This document shows positions 1 through 6,466 of a stretch of 12,091 nucleotides of DNA, one piece after another. The DNA is from Serpentinimonas sp. (GTDB taxonomy: Bacteria > Pseudomonadota > Gammaproteobacteria > Burkholderiales > Burkholderiaceae_C). Location of the stretch: NCBI GenBank assembly GCA_025458665.1, contig JALOSG010000066.1, positions 1-12,091 of the forward strand. Direction: 5' to 3'. The stretch's first letter is position 1. Every line of letters starts with the position of its first letter. Below the pieces are notes generated by a model, which saw nothing but the letters and a program-made list of their open reading frames with translations, made no database searches and was not told where the DNA came from. The translations under genes were made by a program, and so were the position numbers.

Positions 1-1
1 C

Positions 2-97
2 GACGGCAACTACCAAGAGTACGAGGCCGACAAGAAGAAGCGACTGGGCGAAGAGGGCGCCAAGCCGCGCCGCATGCGTTTCAAGGCGCTGAAGTGA
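2..97 (+). CDS. ettA: Energy-dependent translational throttle protein EttA (ABC-F), C-terminal end only
   Basis: This is the last 31 codons of a gene that starts before the window; it reads in frame from base 2 to a TGA at 95-97. The tail is lysine/arginine-rich with the pieces DGNYQEYEADKKKR and GEEGAKPRR. This closely matches the C-terminus of EttA (YjjK), an ABC-F ATPase that binds the ribosomal E site and gates entry into elongation according to the ATP/ADP ratio. Neither ATPase cassette is visible, so the call rests on the tail alone; another ABC-F paralogue is possible but less likely. The stop codon overlaps the GTG start of the next gene (GTGA, 4 bp), suggesting translational coupling. 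Confidence 0.82.
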   Translation, partial: DGNYQEYEADKKKRLGEEGAKPRRMRFKALK

Positions 98-675
98 GCC
101 AAGAGGACGCAGTGGGGAGCGCTGCGGGTAGCGCAGAGACTCCCGCAGAGGTGGAAGCGCAGGTCAGGCGCTGGCTGGAGCGTGGCGTCATCGGGCTCAA
201 CCTGTGCCCGTACGCCAAGGCGCCCTACGTGCGCCAGCAGGTGCGCATGGTGGTGAGCCAGGCGCGCCACCTCGATGGCTTTCTGGACGACTTGGATGCC
301 GAGTTGCTGCGCCTGCGCGACACGCCGCCCGAGGAACTGGAGACCACGCTGCTGGTACACCCCACCCTGTTCCCCGATTTCTTTGTTTTCAACGACTTTC
401 TGAACGTGGTGGACGAAGTGCTGCAGGAGCACGAACTGGAAGGCGAAATCCAGGTGGCGCCCTTCCACCCCGACTTCGTGTTCGACGGCGAGCCGCCCGA
501 AGACATGAGCCACTACACCAACCGTGCGCCCTATGCGGTGTTGCATTTGCTGCGCGAGGCCAGCGTGGAGCGCGCCACCCAGACCGGGGACAGTGCCGAA
601 GCCATCGTCGCGCGCAATCTGGCTACGTTGCGCCAGCTCGGGCTGGACGGCTGGAGCCGGCTTATGAAGTCCTGA
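94..675 (+). CDS. DUF1415 family protein of unknown function
   Basis: A 193-residue soluble protein with no signal peptide or membrane segment. I recognise it as DUF1415 from three blocks: GLNLCPYAKAP at about residues 34-44, QVAPFHPDFVF at about 120-130 and YTNRAPYAVLHLLREAS at about 141-157. The biochemical function of the family is not known to me; the conserved Cys38 and the His/Asp of the PFHPDF block are the obvious candidates for functional residues. The GTG start at 94 overlaps the ettA stop, with a weak AAGG at 83-86 as ribosome binding site. Residues 1-20 are poorly ordered and Ala/Glu-rich, so a slightly later start cannot be excluded. It is probably co-transcribed with ettA. Confidence 0.88.
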   Translation: MSQEDAVGSAAGSAETPAEVEAQVRRWLERGVIGLNLCPYAKAPYVRQQVRMVVSQARHLDGFLDDLDAELLRLRDTPPEELETTLLVHPTLFPDFFVFNDFLNVVDEVLQEHELEGEIQVAPFHPDFVFDGEPPEDMSHYTNRAPYAVLHLLREASVERATQTGDSAEAIVARNLATLRQLGLDGWSRLMKS

Positions 676-697
676 TTCCGAGCCATCCTCCCAGGCT

Positions 698-725
698 GGC
701 GGCGCCCGCCGACCACGCGTTTTTT
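698..725 (+). terminator. Possible weak intrinsic terminator after ettA-DUF1415
   Basis: A 5-bp GC stem (GGCGG 698-702, CCGCC 706-710, 3-nt loop) is followed nine bases later by a run of six T (720-725). It lies just after the DUF1415 stop and before the regulator gene, where a terminator would be expected. The stem is short and the T run is far from it, so this is only a weak candidate. Confidence 0.33.
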
Positions 726-734
726 ACAACTCCT

Positions 735-762
735 TGCACCGCCGTTGGTCCAACGTGGTGCA
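735..762. promoter_or_regulatory. 28-bp interrupted dyad upstream of the DNA-binding response regulator; possible operator
   Basis: The outer arms TGCACC (735-740) and GGTGCA (757-762) are exact inverted repeats. Nested inside them is the palindrome GTTGGTCCAAC (744-754), whose centre is offset by half a base. The element ends 23 bases before the ATG of a protein with an N-terminal DNA-binding domain. Such a dyad could be its own operator, or fold as an RNA hairpin in the leader. No clear -35/-10 pair is visible around it, so its position relative to a promoter is unknown. The symmetry is seen; the operator role is inferred. Confidence 0.4.
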
Positions 763-785
763 CCTTTCCCCCGATCTGATGCAAA

Positions 786-1481
786 ATGATGGGTGTGACA
801 GAACTATCTACTTCCGATCTCGGTAACGCCAGTTACTTCACTACCCTAGAAGTAGCGAAATTCCTCGGCATGGCGGTCCGGTCCATCCAGCTCATGGTGG
901 ACCGTGGAGACCTGCAAGCCTGGAAGACGCCCGGCGGGCATCGCCGCATCACCCGAGAGTCGCTGGAACGCTGGCTGCAATCCCACCAGGGCAACACAGA
1001 CACGCCTCTGGGTTCGCGCAACACCGTGGCACGCAGCCTGTCTCAGCGGCGTGCGCAGCGGGGGGCGGCCCGGCCCAGGGTGCTCCTCATTGAAGATTCC
1101 ACTTACTCGCAAACCATGGTGGAAGCGCTCATGGCGCAACGTTTCCCCGGGGTGGAGTTTCATGTTGCCAGCGACGGCATCAGTGGCCTGGTGCTGTTCG
1201 GGCATTTGCAGCCCGATCTTCTGATTGTGGACATTCTGCTGCCCGGCATCGATGGCGCGACGCTGATCACCGGGCTGCGCCGGCACGAACTGTTCGGTAC
1301 CTGCAAGCTGGTGGTGTTGACGTCTCTCGAGGGCGCAGACCTCCAGAAACATGCCTACGCGCTCAAGGGCGTGGACGTGGTGTCCAAGGGGCAAATGATG
1401 ACCGATCTGCCGCCACTCATTGAGCAGGCGCTGGGCAGCGCTGCCAGTGTCCCAGACCTGATTGCAGCCCAGGTAGCCTGA
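786..1481 (+). CDS. Orphan response regulator: N-terminal excisionase/MerR-type HTH, C-terminal receiver domain
   Basis: This is a 231-residue cytoplasmic regulator. Residues about 17-67 form an excisionase/BldC-type winged helix-turn-helix: FTTLEVAKFLGMAVRSIQ, then the wing motif TPGGHRRI (48-55) and ERWLQSH. A linker of about 30 residues, rich in Arg and Ser, follows. Residues about 97-216 form a receiver (REC) domain: acidic pair E103/D104, phospho-acceptor Asp149 in IVDILLPG, Thr179/Ser180 and Lys201. All key phosphorylation residues are present. The order is reversed from the usual REC-then-output layout, and no histidine kinase lies nearby. ATGs at 786 and 789 are both possible starts and differ by one residue. 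Its targets cannot be told from sequence; the dyad at 735-762 is one candidate. Confidence 0.88.
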   Translation: MMGVTELSTSDLGNASYFTTLEVAKFLGMAVRSIQLMVDRGDLQAWKTPGGHRRITRESLERWLQSHQGNTDTPLGSRNTVARSLSQRRAQRGAARPRVLLIEDSTYSQTMVEALMAQRFPGVEFHVASDGISGLVLFGHLQPDLLIVDILLPGIDGATLITGLRRHELFGTCKLVVLTSLEGADLQKHAYALKGVDVVSKGQMMTDLPPLIEQALGSAASVPDLIAAQVA

Positions 1482-1497
1482 AACGGCCGGGACCGGG

Positions 1498-1986
1498 TCA
1501 GCCGGGCAGGCTCAGGCTGCCCGGGAACAGCCACAGCAGCCCAGCCGTCATGGTGACATAGCGCAGGAACTTGCCCAGGGCCATGTAGGCCACACACGGC
1601 CAGAACGGGAACTTGAGCCAGCCGGCCACCGCGCACAGCGGGTCGCCCACCACGGGTAACCACGAGAGCACGCAGGCTTTGGGGCCAAAGCGTTCCAGCC
1701 AGTTCAGTGCGCGCACGTGCGTGGCTGAGCCGCGCCATTTGTCCACCGCCTGGTGAGCGCCCAGCCCCATGGCCCACGAAACCGCCCCACCCAGCGTGTT
1801 CCCCGCGGTGGCCACCAGCACCCCGGGCCAGAACAGCTCCGGGTTCAGTTTGATGAGACCGAACAGCACAGGCTCCGATCCCATGGGCAACAGCGTGGCC
1901 GAAATGAAGGCCACCACGAAGACGGTGCTGAGCCCGAACTCCGGCAAACTGAAGGTCTTGAGCAAAGACCAGATCCACGCTTCCAT
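1498..1986 (-). CDS. DedA/YqaA-like membrane protein
   Basis: A 162-residue integral membrane protein of the DedA/SNARE-associated superfamily, YqaA type. Visible family blocks are LPMGSEP (33-39), ATAGNTLGG (59-67), SWLPVVGDPLCAVAGWLK (108-125) and GKFLRY (138-143), set among hydrophobic segments at about 15-35, 50-75, 104-122 and 128-155. DedA relatives are linked to lipid carrier or phospholipid transport and to membrane homeostasis; the substrate of the YqaA branch is not settled. The ATG at 1986 is preferred over an upstream GTG at 2016 that adds ten residues unlike the family. No good ribosome binding site precedes it. The gene converges on the response regulator, 16 bp apart, and diverges from dusB. 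Confidence 0.87.
   Translation of the reverse strand: MEAWIWSLLKTFSLPEFGLSTVFVVAFISATLLPMGSEPVLFGLIKLNPELFWPGVLVATAGNTLGGAVSWAMGLGAHQAVDKWRGSATHVRALNWLERFGPKACVLSWLPVVGDPLCAVAGWLKFPFWPCVAYMALGKFLRYVTMTAGLLWLFPGSLSLPG
1502..1524. terminator. GC-rich inverted repeat at the convergent junction (possible bidirectional terminator)
   Basis: A perfect 8-bp stem, CCGGGCAG (1502-1509) with CTGCCCGG (1517-1524) and a 7-nt loop, overlaps the last codons of the YqaA-like gene and follows the regulator stop at 1481. Neither side has a T run, so it is not a classical intrinsic terminator. It could act as a pause or 3'-end stabilising hairpin, or be a by-product of the coding sequence. Confidence 0.3.
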
Positions 1987-2045
1987 GCGACGCGAGTATA
2001 GACAGCGCCCGCCCACGCACGGGTTGGCCGGGGCGAATGGCCCGC

Positions 2046-2074
2046 GTGACGCGGCGATGGGCAGGCGCTACAAT
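2046..2074 (+). promoter_or_regulatory. Sigma70-type promoter for dusB-fis
   Basis: GTGACG (2046-2051) matches TTGACA at four of six bases, and TACAAT (2069-2074) matches TATAAT at five of six, with an ideal 17-bp spacer. Transcription would start near 2081, giving a leader of about 95 bases before dusB. It lies between divergent genes, where a promoter is expected. In E. coli the dusB-fis promoter is strongly growth-regulated, but whether this one behaves the same way cannot be seen. Confidence 0.5.
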
Positions 2075-2096
2075 CTGCCCAGTTTTTGAGCAACGC

Positions 2097-2124
2097 GCCG
2101 ACGCCACCGTCGGCCGTTTTTTTT
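2097..2124 (+). terminator. Terminator-like hairpin with T8 in the dusB-fis leader; possible attenuator
   Basis: A perfect 7-bp stem (2097-2103 with 2108-2114, loop CCAC) is followed after two bases by eight T (2117-2124). This is the most terminator-like structure in the window, yet it points into dusB-fis, between the inferred start site near 2081 and the ATG at 2177. GCGCCG at 2095-2100, which includes part of the 5' arm, could instead pair with CGGCGC at 2132-2137, which would break the terminator stem. A further stem pairs 2126-2131 with 2146-2151. Attenuation is inferred; GC-rich DNA yields such pairings by chance. Confidence 0.42.
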
Positions 2125-2176
2125 CCTCCGGCGGCGCCTGCTCCACCGGAGTCCAAGCCCACCACCGCCGCGCTCC

Positions 2177-3193
2177 ATGTCCCTCAACCTAGGTCCCCAC
2201 ACGCTGCCCAACCGGCTGTTCGTGGCACCCATGGCAGGCGTCACGGACCGGCCGTTCCGCAACCTCTGCAAGCGCCTGGGCGCGGGCTACGCGGTGAGCG
2301 AAATGGTGACTTCCCGGCCCGAATTGCGGGACAGCCTGAAAACCTCCCGGCGCGCCAACCACGACGGTGAGCGCGGCCCCATTGCCGTACAGATTGCTGG
2401 CACCGACGCCGAGATGATGGCCGATGCGGCCCGCTACAACATCGATCGCGGGGCCCAGATCATCGACATCAACATGGGCTGCCCGGCCAAGAAGGTGTGC
2501 AACAAGTGGGCAGGCTCCGCGCTCATGCAGGACGAGGCGCTGGCGCTCTCCATTGTGGAGGCGGTGGTGTCTGCCGCCGAGCCCCATGGTGTGCCGGTGA
2601 CCCTGAAAATGCGCACCGGCTGGTGTGCCAGCCACAAGAATGCGCCGCAGCTGGCGCGCGCTGCCGAAGCCGCCGGCATACGCATGCTCACCGTGCACGG
2701 GCGCACCCGCGAGCAGGGCTACAAGGGCCAGGCCGAACACGATACCGTGGCCGCCATCAAGGCGGTGCTGCGCATTCCCGTGGTGGCCAACGGCGACATC
2801 GACAGCCCCGAAGCCGCCCGCGATGTGCTGGCGCGCACGGGGTGTGACGCGGTCATGATAGGGCGTGCTGCGCAGGGCCGCCCCTGGCTGTTCCGCGAAG
2901 TGGCCCACTTCCTGGACACCGGCACGCACCTGGCGCCGCCCAGCGCCACCGAATTGCGCGCCCTCATGCTGGAACACCTGCACGAGCACTACGCGCTGTA
3001 CGGCGAATTCACCGGCGTGCGCACGGCGCGCAAGCACCTGGGCTGGTATGCCAGGTCCTTGCCTGGCCACCCGGCGGCTGTGGCGCTGCTGCGCGAACAC
3101 ATCAACCGGGCAGAGCGCTGCGAAGACCAATTGCGCGTGGTGGAAGATTTTTTTGAAGCCTGCGAGGAGCAGGCGTGGAAACAGGCGGCATGA
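2177..3193 (+). CDS. dusB: tRNA-dihydrouridine synthase B
   Basis: A 338-residue FMN enzyme that reduces uridine to dihydrouridine in the tRNA D-loop using NADPH. Seen in order: the N-terminal barrel strand with VAPMAGVTDRPFR (16-28), VQIAG (71-75), DINMGCPAKKV (97-107) with catalytic Cys102, LKMRTGW (143-149), VHGRTREQGYKG (173-184), VANGDI (203-208) and the phosphate-binding MIGRAAQGRPWLFRE (227-241). A helical C-terminal tRNA-binding domain follows from about 260. The DINMGCPAKKV block and the fis gene directly downstream identify DusB rather than DusA or DusC. The ATG at 2177 fits the family start, but no Shine-Dalgarno is obvious in the C-rich leader. The stop overlaps the fis start by 4 bp (ATGA). 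Confidence 0.95.
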   Translation: MSLNLGPHTLPNRLFVAPMAGVTDRPFRNLCKRLGAGYAVSEMVTSRPELRDSLKTSRRANHDGERGPIAVQIAGTDAEMMADAARYNIDRGAQIIDINMGCPAKKVCNKWAGSALMQDEALALSIVEAVVSAAEPHGVPVTLKMRTGWCASHKNAPQLARAAEAAGIRMLTVHGRTREQGYKGQAEHDTVAAIKAVLRIPVVANGDIDSPEAARDVLARTGCDAVMIGRAAQGRPWLFREVAHFLDTGTHLAPPSATELRALMLEHLHEHYALYGEFTGVRTARKHLGWYARSLPGHPAAVALLREHINRAERCEDQLRVVEDFFEACEEQAWKQAA

Positions 3194-3426
3194 GCAATAC
3201 ACAACTACAAGACTGCGTGCGCGACAACGTGGAAGCCTACTTCCGCGACCTCAATGGCACCGAACCTTCCGACATGCATGGCATGCTGGTGCGCGCCGTT
3301 GAAAAGCCGCTGCTGGAAGCTGTGATGGCACAGGCCCAGCACAACCAGTCCCGGGCTGCGCAGTGGCTAGGGCTGAACCGCAACACCCTGCGCAAGAAAC
3401 TCATTGAACACGGTCTGGCCGATTGA
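3190..3426 (+). CDS. fis: Fis family nucleoid-associated DNA-binding protein
   Basis: A 78-residue protein, shorter than the 98-residue E. coli Fis at the N-terminus, as is usual in betaproteobacteria. The C-terminal helix-turn-helix is clear: NQSRAAQWLGLNRNTLRKKL (52-71), ending LIEHGLAD. Residues about 8-50 form the dimerisation helices. Fis bends DNA and controls growth-linked promoters such as rRNA operons. The ATG at 3190 is preferred because it overlaps the dusB stop (ATGA) and gives the MSN start; a GTG at 3175 would add five residues. Expression is probably coupled to dusB, as in the classic dusB-fis operon. Confidence 0.94.
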   Translation: MSNTQLQDCVRDNVEAYFRDLNGTEPSDMHGMLVRAVEKPLLEAVMAQAQHNQSRAAQWLGLNRNTLRKKLIEHGLAD

Positions 3427-3522
3427 TCCGGCCTACCCCAGGCCCGGCCAGGGCTCCGTGGCGAACCTGCCCGGGTCCACTCACTTTTCCATCATCTTCC
3501 AATCCTACCCAGGTCCCCTGCC

Positions 3523-5124
3523 ATGAAAGCTCTGCTCTCGGTTTCCGACAAGACCGGCGTCCTCGATTTCGCCCGCGCCCTGCACACCCTGGGCGTGCAG
3601 CTCATTTCCACCGGGGGCACTGCCAAGTTGTTGGCCGAAGCAGGTCTTCCGGTGACCGAGGTGGCCGAAGTCACCGGCTTTCCGGAAATGCTCGATGGCC
3701 GCGTGAAAACGCTGCACCCCATGGTGCACGGCGGCCTGCTGGCGCGGCGCGATCTGCCCGAGCACATGGCTGCGCTGCAGCAGCATGGCATAGCCCCCAT
3801 CGATCTGCTGGTGGTGAACCTCTACCCCTTCGAGGCCACGGTGGCCCGCGCGGGCTGTACGCTGGCCGACGCCATAGAGAACATCGACATTGGTGGCCCG
3901 GCCATGGTGCGCTCTGCGGCCAAGAACTGGAAAGACGTGGCAGTGCTGACCGACGCGTCCCAGTACGCGGGTGTGCTGGCAGAACTTCAGGCCGCTGGCG
4001 GCGTATCGGAAGCCACGCGCTTTGCACTGGCCGTGGCGGCGTTCAACCGCATCAGCAATTACGACGCCGCCATCAGCGACTACCTGTCTTCCGTGGACAC
4101 CAGTGCCGGCGTGCCGGCCGGTGACGCTGCCCCGGCACGGCTGGCCTTCCCTGGCCAGAGCAACGGCCGCTTTGTGAAGCTGCAAGACCTGCGCTACGGC
4201 GAGAACCCGCACCAGCAGGCTGCCTTCTACCGCGACCTGCACCCGGCACCGGGCTCCCTGGTCACGGCAGAGCAGCTGCAGGGCAAGGAGCTGAGCTACA
4301 ACAACATCGCCGATGCCGATGCCGCGTGGGAATGCGTCAAGAGCTTTGAGGCGCCGGCCTGCGTCATCGTGAAGCACGCCAACCCCTGCGGTGTGGCCGT
4401 GGGCCAGGACCCGCTGGAGGCCTACAGCAAAGCCTTCCAGACCGACCCGACCAGCGCCTTCGGCGGCATCATTGCCTTCAACCGCACGCTCGACGGCGTG
4501 GCTGCGCAGCAGGTGGTCAAGCAGTTCGTGGAAGTGCTCATGGCACCCGACTTCACGCCCGAGGCGCTGGCCGTGTTCAAGGCCAAGGCCAATGTGCGGA
4601 TTCTGAAGATTGCACTGCCCGCATCGGGCGGCCAGACCGACTGGGCGCAAGGCCGCAACGCGGTGGATGTGAAGCGCGTGGGTTCCGGCATGTTGCTGCA
4701 AAGCGCCGACAACCACGAGATGACGCTGGCCGACCTGAAGGTGGTCACCGTGAAGCAACCCAGCCCGGAAGAACTGCAGGACCTGCTGTTTGCCTGGAAG
4801 GTGGCCAAGTACGTGAAGAGCAACGCCATTGTGTTCTGCAAGGGCGGCATGACCGTGGGCGTGGGCGCCGGGCAGATGAGCCGCCTGGACTCGGCGCGCA
4901 TTGCCAGCATCAAGGCGGGGCACGCCGGGCTGAGCCTGCAAGGCACGGCGGTGGCCAGCGATGCCTTCTTCCCCTTCCGCGACGGCCTCGATGTGGTGGT
5001 GGACGCAGGCGCCACCTGCGTCATTCAGCCCGGCGGCTCCATGCGCGACCAGGAAGTGATCGACGCGGCCAATGAGCGCGGCGTGGCCATGGTGACCACG
5101 GGCGTGCGCCACTTCCGCCACTGA
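3523..5124 (+). CDS. purH: Bifunctional AICAR transformylase / IMP cyclohydrolase
   Basis: A 533-residue cytosolic enzyme that carries out the last two steps of IMP synthesis: formylation of AICAR with 10-formyl-tetrahydrofolate, then ring closure. The N-terminal MGS-like cyclohydrolase domain (1 to about 195) shows SVSDKTG (6-12), STGGTAKLL (29-37), VKTLHPMVHGG (61-71) and NIDIGGPAMVRSAAKN (120-135). The transformylase part shows LRYGENPHQ (223-231), ELSYNNIADADAAWE (256-270), the catalytic Lys284-His285 in IVKHANPCG, SAFGGIIAFN (311-320), and FFPFRDG near 482-488. Length is normal for the family. A weak AGG lies 9 bases before the ATG. It follows fis after 96 bp with no clear terminator or promoter, so read-through from dusB-fis is possible. 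Confidence 0.97.
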   Translation: MKALLSVSDKTGVLDFARALHTLGVQLISTGGTAKLLAEAGLPVTEVAEVTGFPEMLDGRVKTLHPMVHGGLLARRDLPEHMAALQQHGIAPIDLLVVNLYPFEATVARAGCTLADAIENIDIGGPAMVRSAAKNWKDVAVLTDASQYAGVLAELQAAGGVSEATRFALAVAAFNRISNYDAAISDYLSSVDTSAGVPAGDAAPARLAFPGQSNGRFVKLQDLRYGENPHQQAAFYRDLHPAPGSLVTAEQLQGKELSYNNIADADAAWECVKSFEAPACVIVKHANPCGVAVGQDPLEAYSKAFQTDPTSAFGGIIAFNRTLDGVAAQQVVKQFVEVLMAPDFTPEALAVFKAKANVRILKIALPASGGQTDWAQGRNAVDVKRVGSGMLLQSADNHEMTLADLKVVTVKQPSPEELQDLLFAWKVAKYVKSNAIVFCKGGMTVGVGAGQMSRLDSARIASIKAGHAGLSLQGTAVASDAFFPFRDGLDVVVDAGATCVIQPGGSMRDQEVIDAANERGVAMVTTGVRHFRH

Positions 5125-5151
5125 AGCCCGGGGGGTTTACTCCCCGAGCTT
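5124..5151. terminator. Hairpin in the 12-bp gap between convergent purH and argG
   Basis: AAGC (5124-5127) pairs with GCTT (5148-5151), and after one mismatch CGGGGG (5129-5134) pairs with TCCCCG (5141-5146), ending in a G-U pair over a 6-nt loop. The hairpin overlaps the purH stop and the last argG codons and could end transcription from both sides. Neither strand has a real T run after it, so Rho-independent termination would be inefficient. Confidence 0.35.
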
Positions 5152-6462
5152 GAGGAAATCGCTGCCCTTGCCCAGCTCCAGCAGCCCCGAGTTGGCGTAA
5201 ATGCCCAGCTTGTCGCGCGTGTCCACGATGTCGAGGTTGCGCATGGTGAGCTGGCCAATCCGGTCGCGCGGGGAGAACATGGAAGCGCCCTTCTCCATGG
5301 TCAGGCGCTCCGGGTGGTAGGTGAGGTTGGGGCTCTCGGTGTTCAGGATGGAGTAGTCGTTGCCGCGGCGCAGTTCCACCGTCACCTCGCCGGTGATGGC
5401 GCGCGCCACCCAGCGCTGTGCGGTCTCGCGCAGCATGATGGCTTGCGGGTCGAACCAGCGGCCCTGGTAGAGCAGGCGGCCCAGCTTCAGGCCGTTCATG
5501 CGGTATTGCTCGATGGTGTCCTCGTTGTGGATGCCGGTGACCAAACGCTCGTAGGCCAGGAACAGGAGCGCCAGGCCGGGGGCCTCGTAAATGCCGCGGC
5601 TCTTGGCCTCGATGATGCGGTTCTCGATCTGGTCGCTCATGCCCAGGCCGTGGCGCCCGCCAATGCGGTTGGCCTCCAGAATCAGTTCCACCAGGTCCGG
5701 GTATTCGCGGCCATTCAGGGCCACGGGGCGGCCTTCCTCGAAGCGCACGGTGACTTCCTCGCGCTTCACTTCCACTTCGTCTTTCCAGAACGCCACGCCC
5801 ATGATGGGGTTGACGATGCGGATGCCGCTGTTCAAGAACTCCAGGTCCTTGGCCTCGTGCGTGGCGCCCAGCATTTTGGAGTCGGTGGAGTAGGCCTTCT
5901 CGGTCGACATCTTGTAGTCGAAGCCGGCGGCCACCATGAACTCCGACATCTCCTTGCGGCCACCGAGTTCATCGATGAACTGCTGGTCCAGCCAGGGCTT
6001 GTAGATGCGCAGGGACGGGTTGGTCAGCAGGCCGTAGCGGTAGAAGCGCTCGATGTCGTTGCCCTTGTAGGTGCTGCCATCGCCCCAGATGTGGACATCG
6101 TCTTCCTTCATGGCAGCCACCAGCATGGTGCCGGTGACCGCGCGCCCGATGGGCGTGGTGTTGAAGTAGGTGATCCCGGCGGTGCTGATGTGGAAGGCGC
6201 CGCTCTGCAGCGCGGCAATGCCCTCGGCCGCGAGTTGCGGGCGGCACTCGATCAGCCGGGCCTTCTGCGCGCCGTAGGCCATGGCCTTGCGCGGAATCTC
6301 GTCGTAGTCGGGCTCGTCGGGCTGGCCCAGGTTGGCCGTGTAGGCATAGGGCAGGGCGCCTTTTTGCCGCATCCAGAGCAGGGCTGCACTGGTGTCGAGG
6401 CCGCCCGAGAACGCGATACCGACTTTTTCGCCCGTGGGCAGTTGCTGCAGGATGGTGGACAT
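5137..6462 (-). CDS. argG: Argininosuccinate synthase
   Basis: A 441-residue enzyme that joins citrulline and aspartate with ATP to give argininosuccinate, the penultimate step of arginine synthesis. The N-type ATP pyrophosphatase P-loop AFSGGLDTS is at 17-25. Also visible are YTANLGQPDE (41-50), STAGITYFNTTPIGRAVTG (93-111), HIWGDGSTYKGNDIERF (124-140), KPWLD (155-159) and EFMVAAGFDY (174-183). Length and sequence match the longer E. coli-type ArgG (447 residues) rather than the roughly 400-residue type. The ATG at 6462 gives the family-typical MSTIL start; the frame stays open further upstream but would run into ppnP. The start lies only 4 bp after the ppnP stop, which implies one transcript. 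No ArgR box was recognised. Confidence 0.96.
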   Translation of the reverse strand: MSTILQQLPTGEKVGIAFSGGLDTSAALLWMRQKGALPYAYTANLGQPDEPDYDEIPRKAMAYGAQKARLIECRPQLAAEGIAALQSGAFHISTAGITYFNTTPIGRAVTGTMLVAAMKEDDVHIWGDGSTYKGNDIERFYRYGLLTNPSLRIYKPWLDQQFIDELGGRKEMSEFMVAAGFDYKMSTEKAYSTDSKMLGATHEAKDLEFLNSGIRIVNPIMGVAFWKDEVEVKREEVTVRFEEGRPVALNGREYPDLVELILEANRIGGRHGLGMSDQIENRIIEAKSRGIYEAPGLALLFLAYERLVTGIHNEDTIEQYRMNGLKLGRLLYQGRWFDPQAIMLRETAQRWVARAITGEVTVELRRGNDYSILNTESPNLTYHPERLTMEKGASMFSPRDRIGQLTMRNLDIVDTRDKLGIYANSGLLELGKGSDFLKLGE

Positions 6463-6466
6463 GGCT

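Noticed and set aside
786..1481. Phage excisionase and hence a prophage remnant
   Set aside because: The HTH is excisionase-like, but it is fused to a full receiver domain, and there is no integrase, attachment site or phage gene around it.
2189..3202. 337-codon minus-strand frame opposite dusB
   Set aside because: It is antisense to a complete dusB; the composition is that of a reverse-strand shadow.
3427..3522. Terminator between fis and purH
   Set aside because: Several GGCC/CCGG patches could pair, but none forms a convincing stem with a T run.
3505..5121. 538-codon open frame on the minus strand opposite purH
   Set aside because: It is antisense to a complete, motif-confirmed purH; its translation is His/Gly/Arg-rich with no recognisable family. 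Long antisense frames are expected in GC-rich coding DNA with strong third-position bias.
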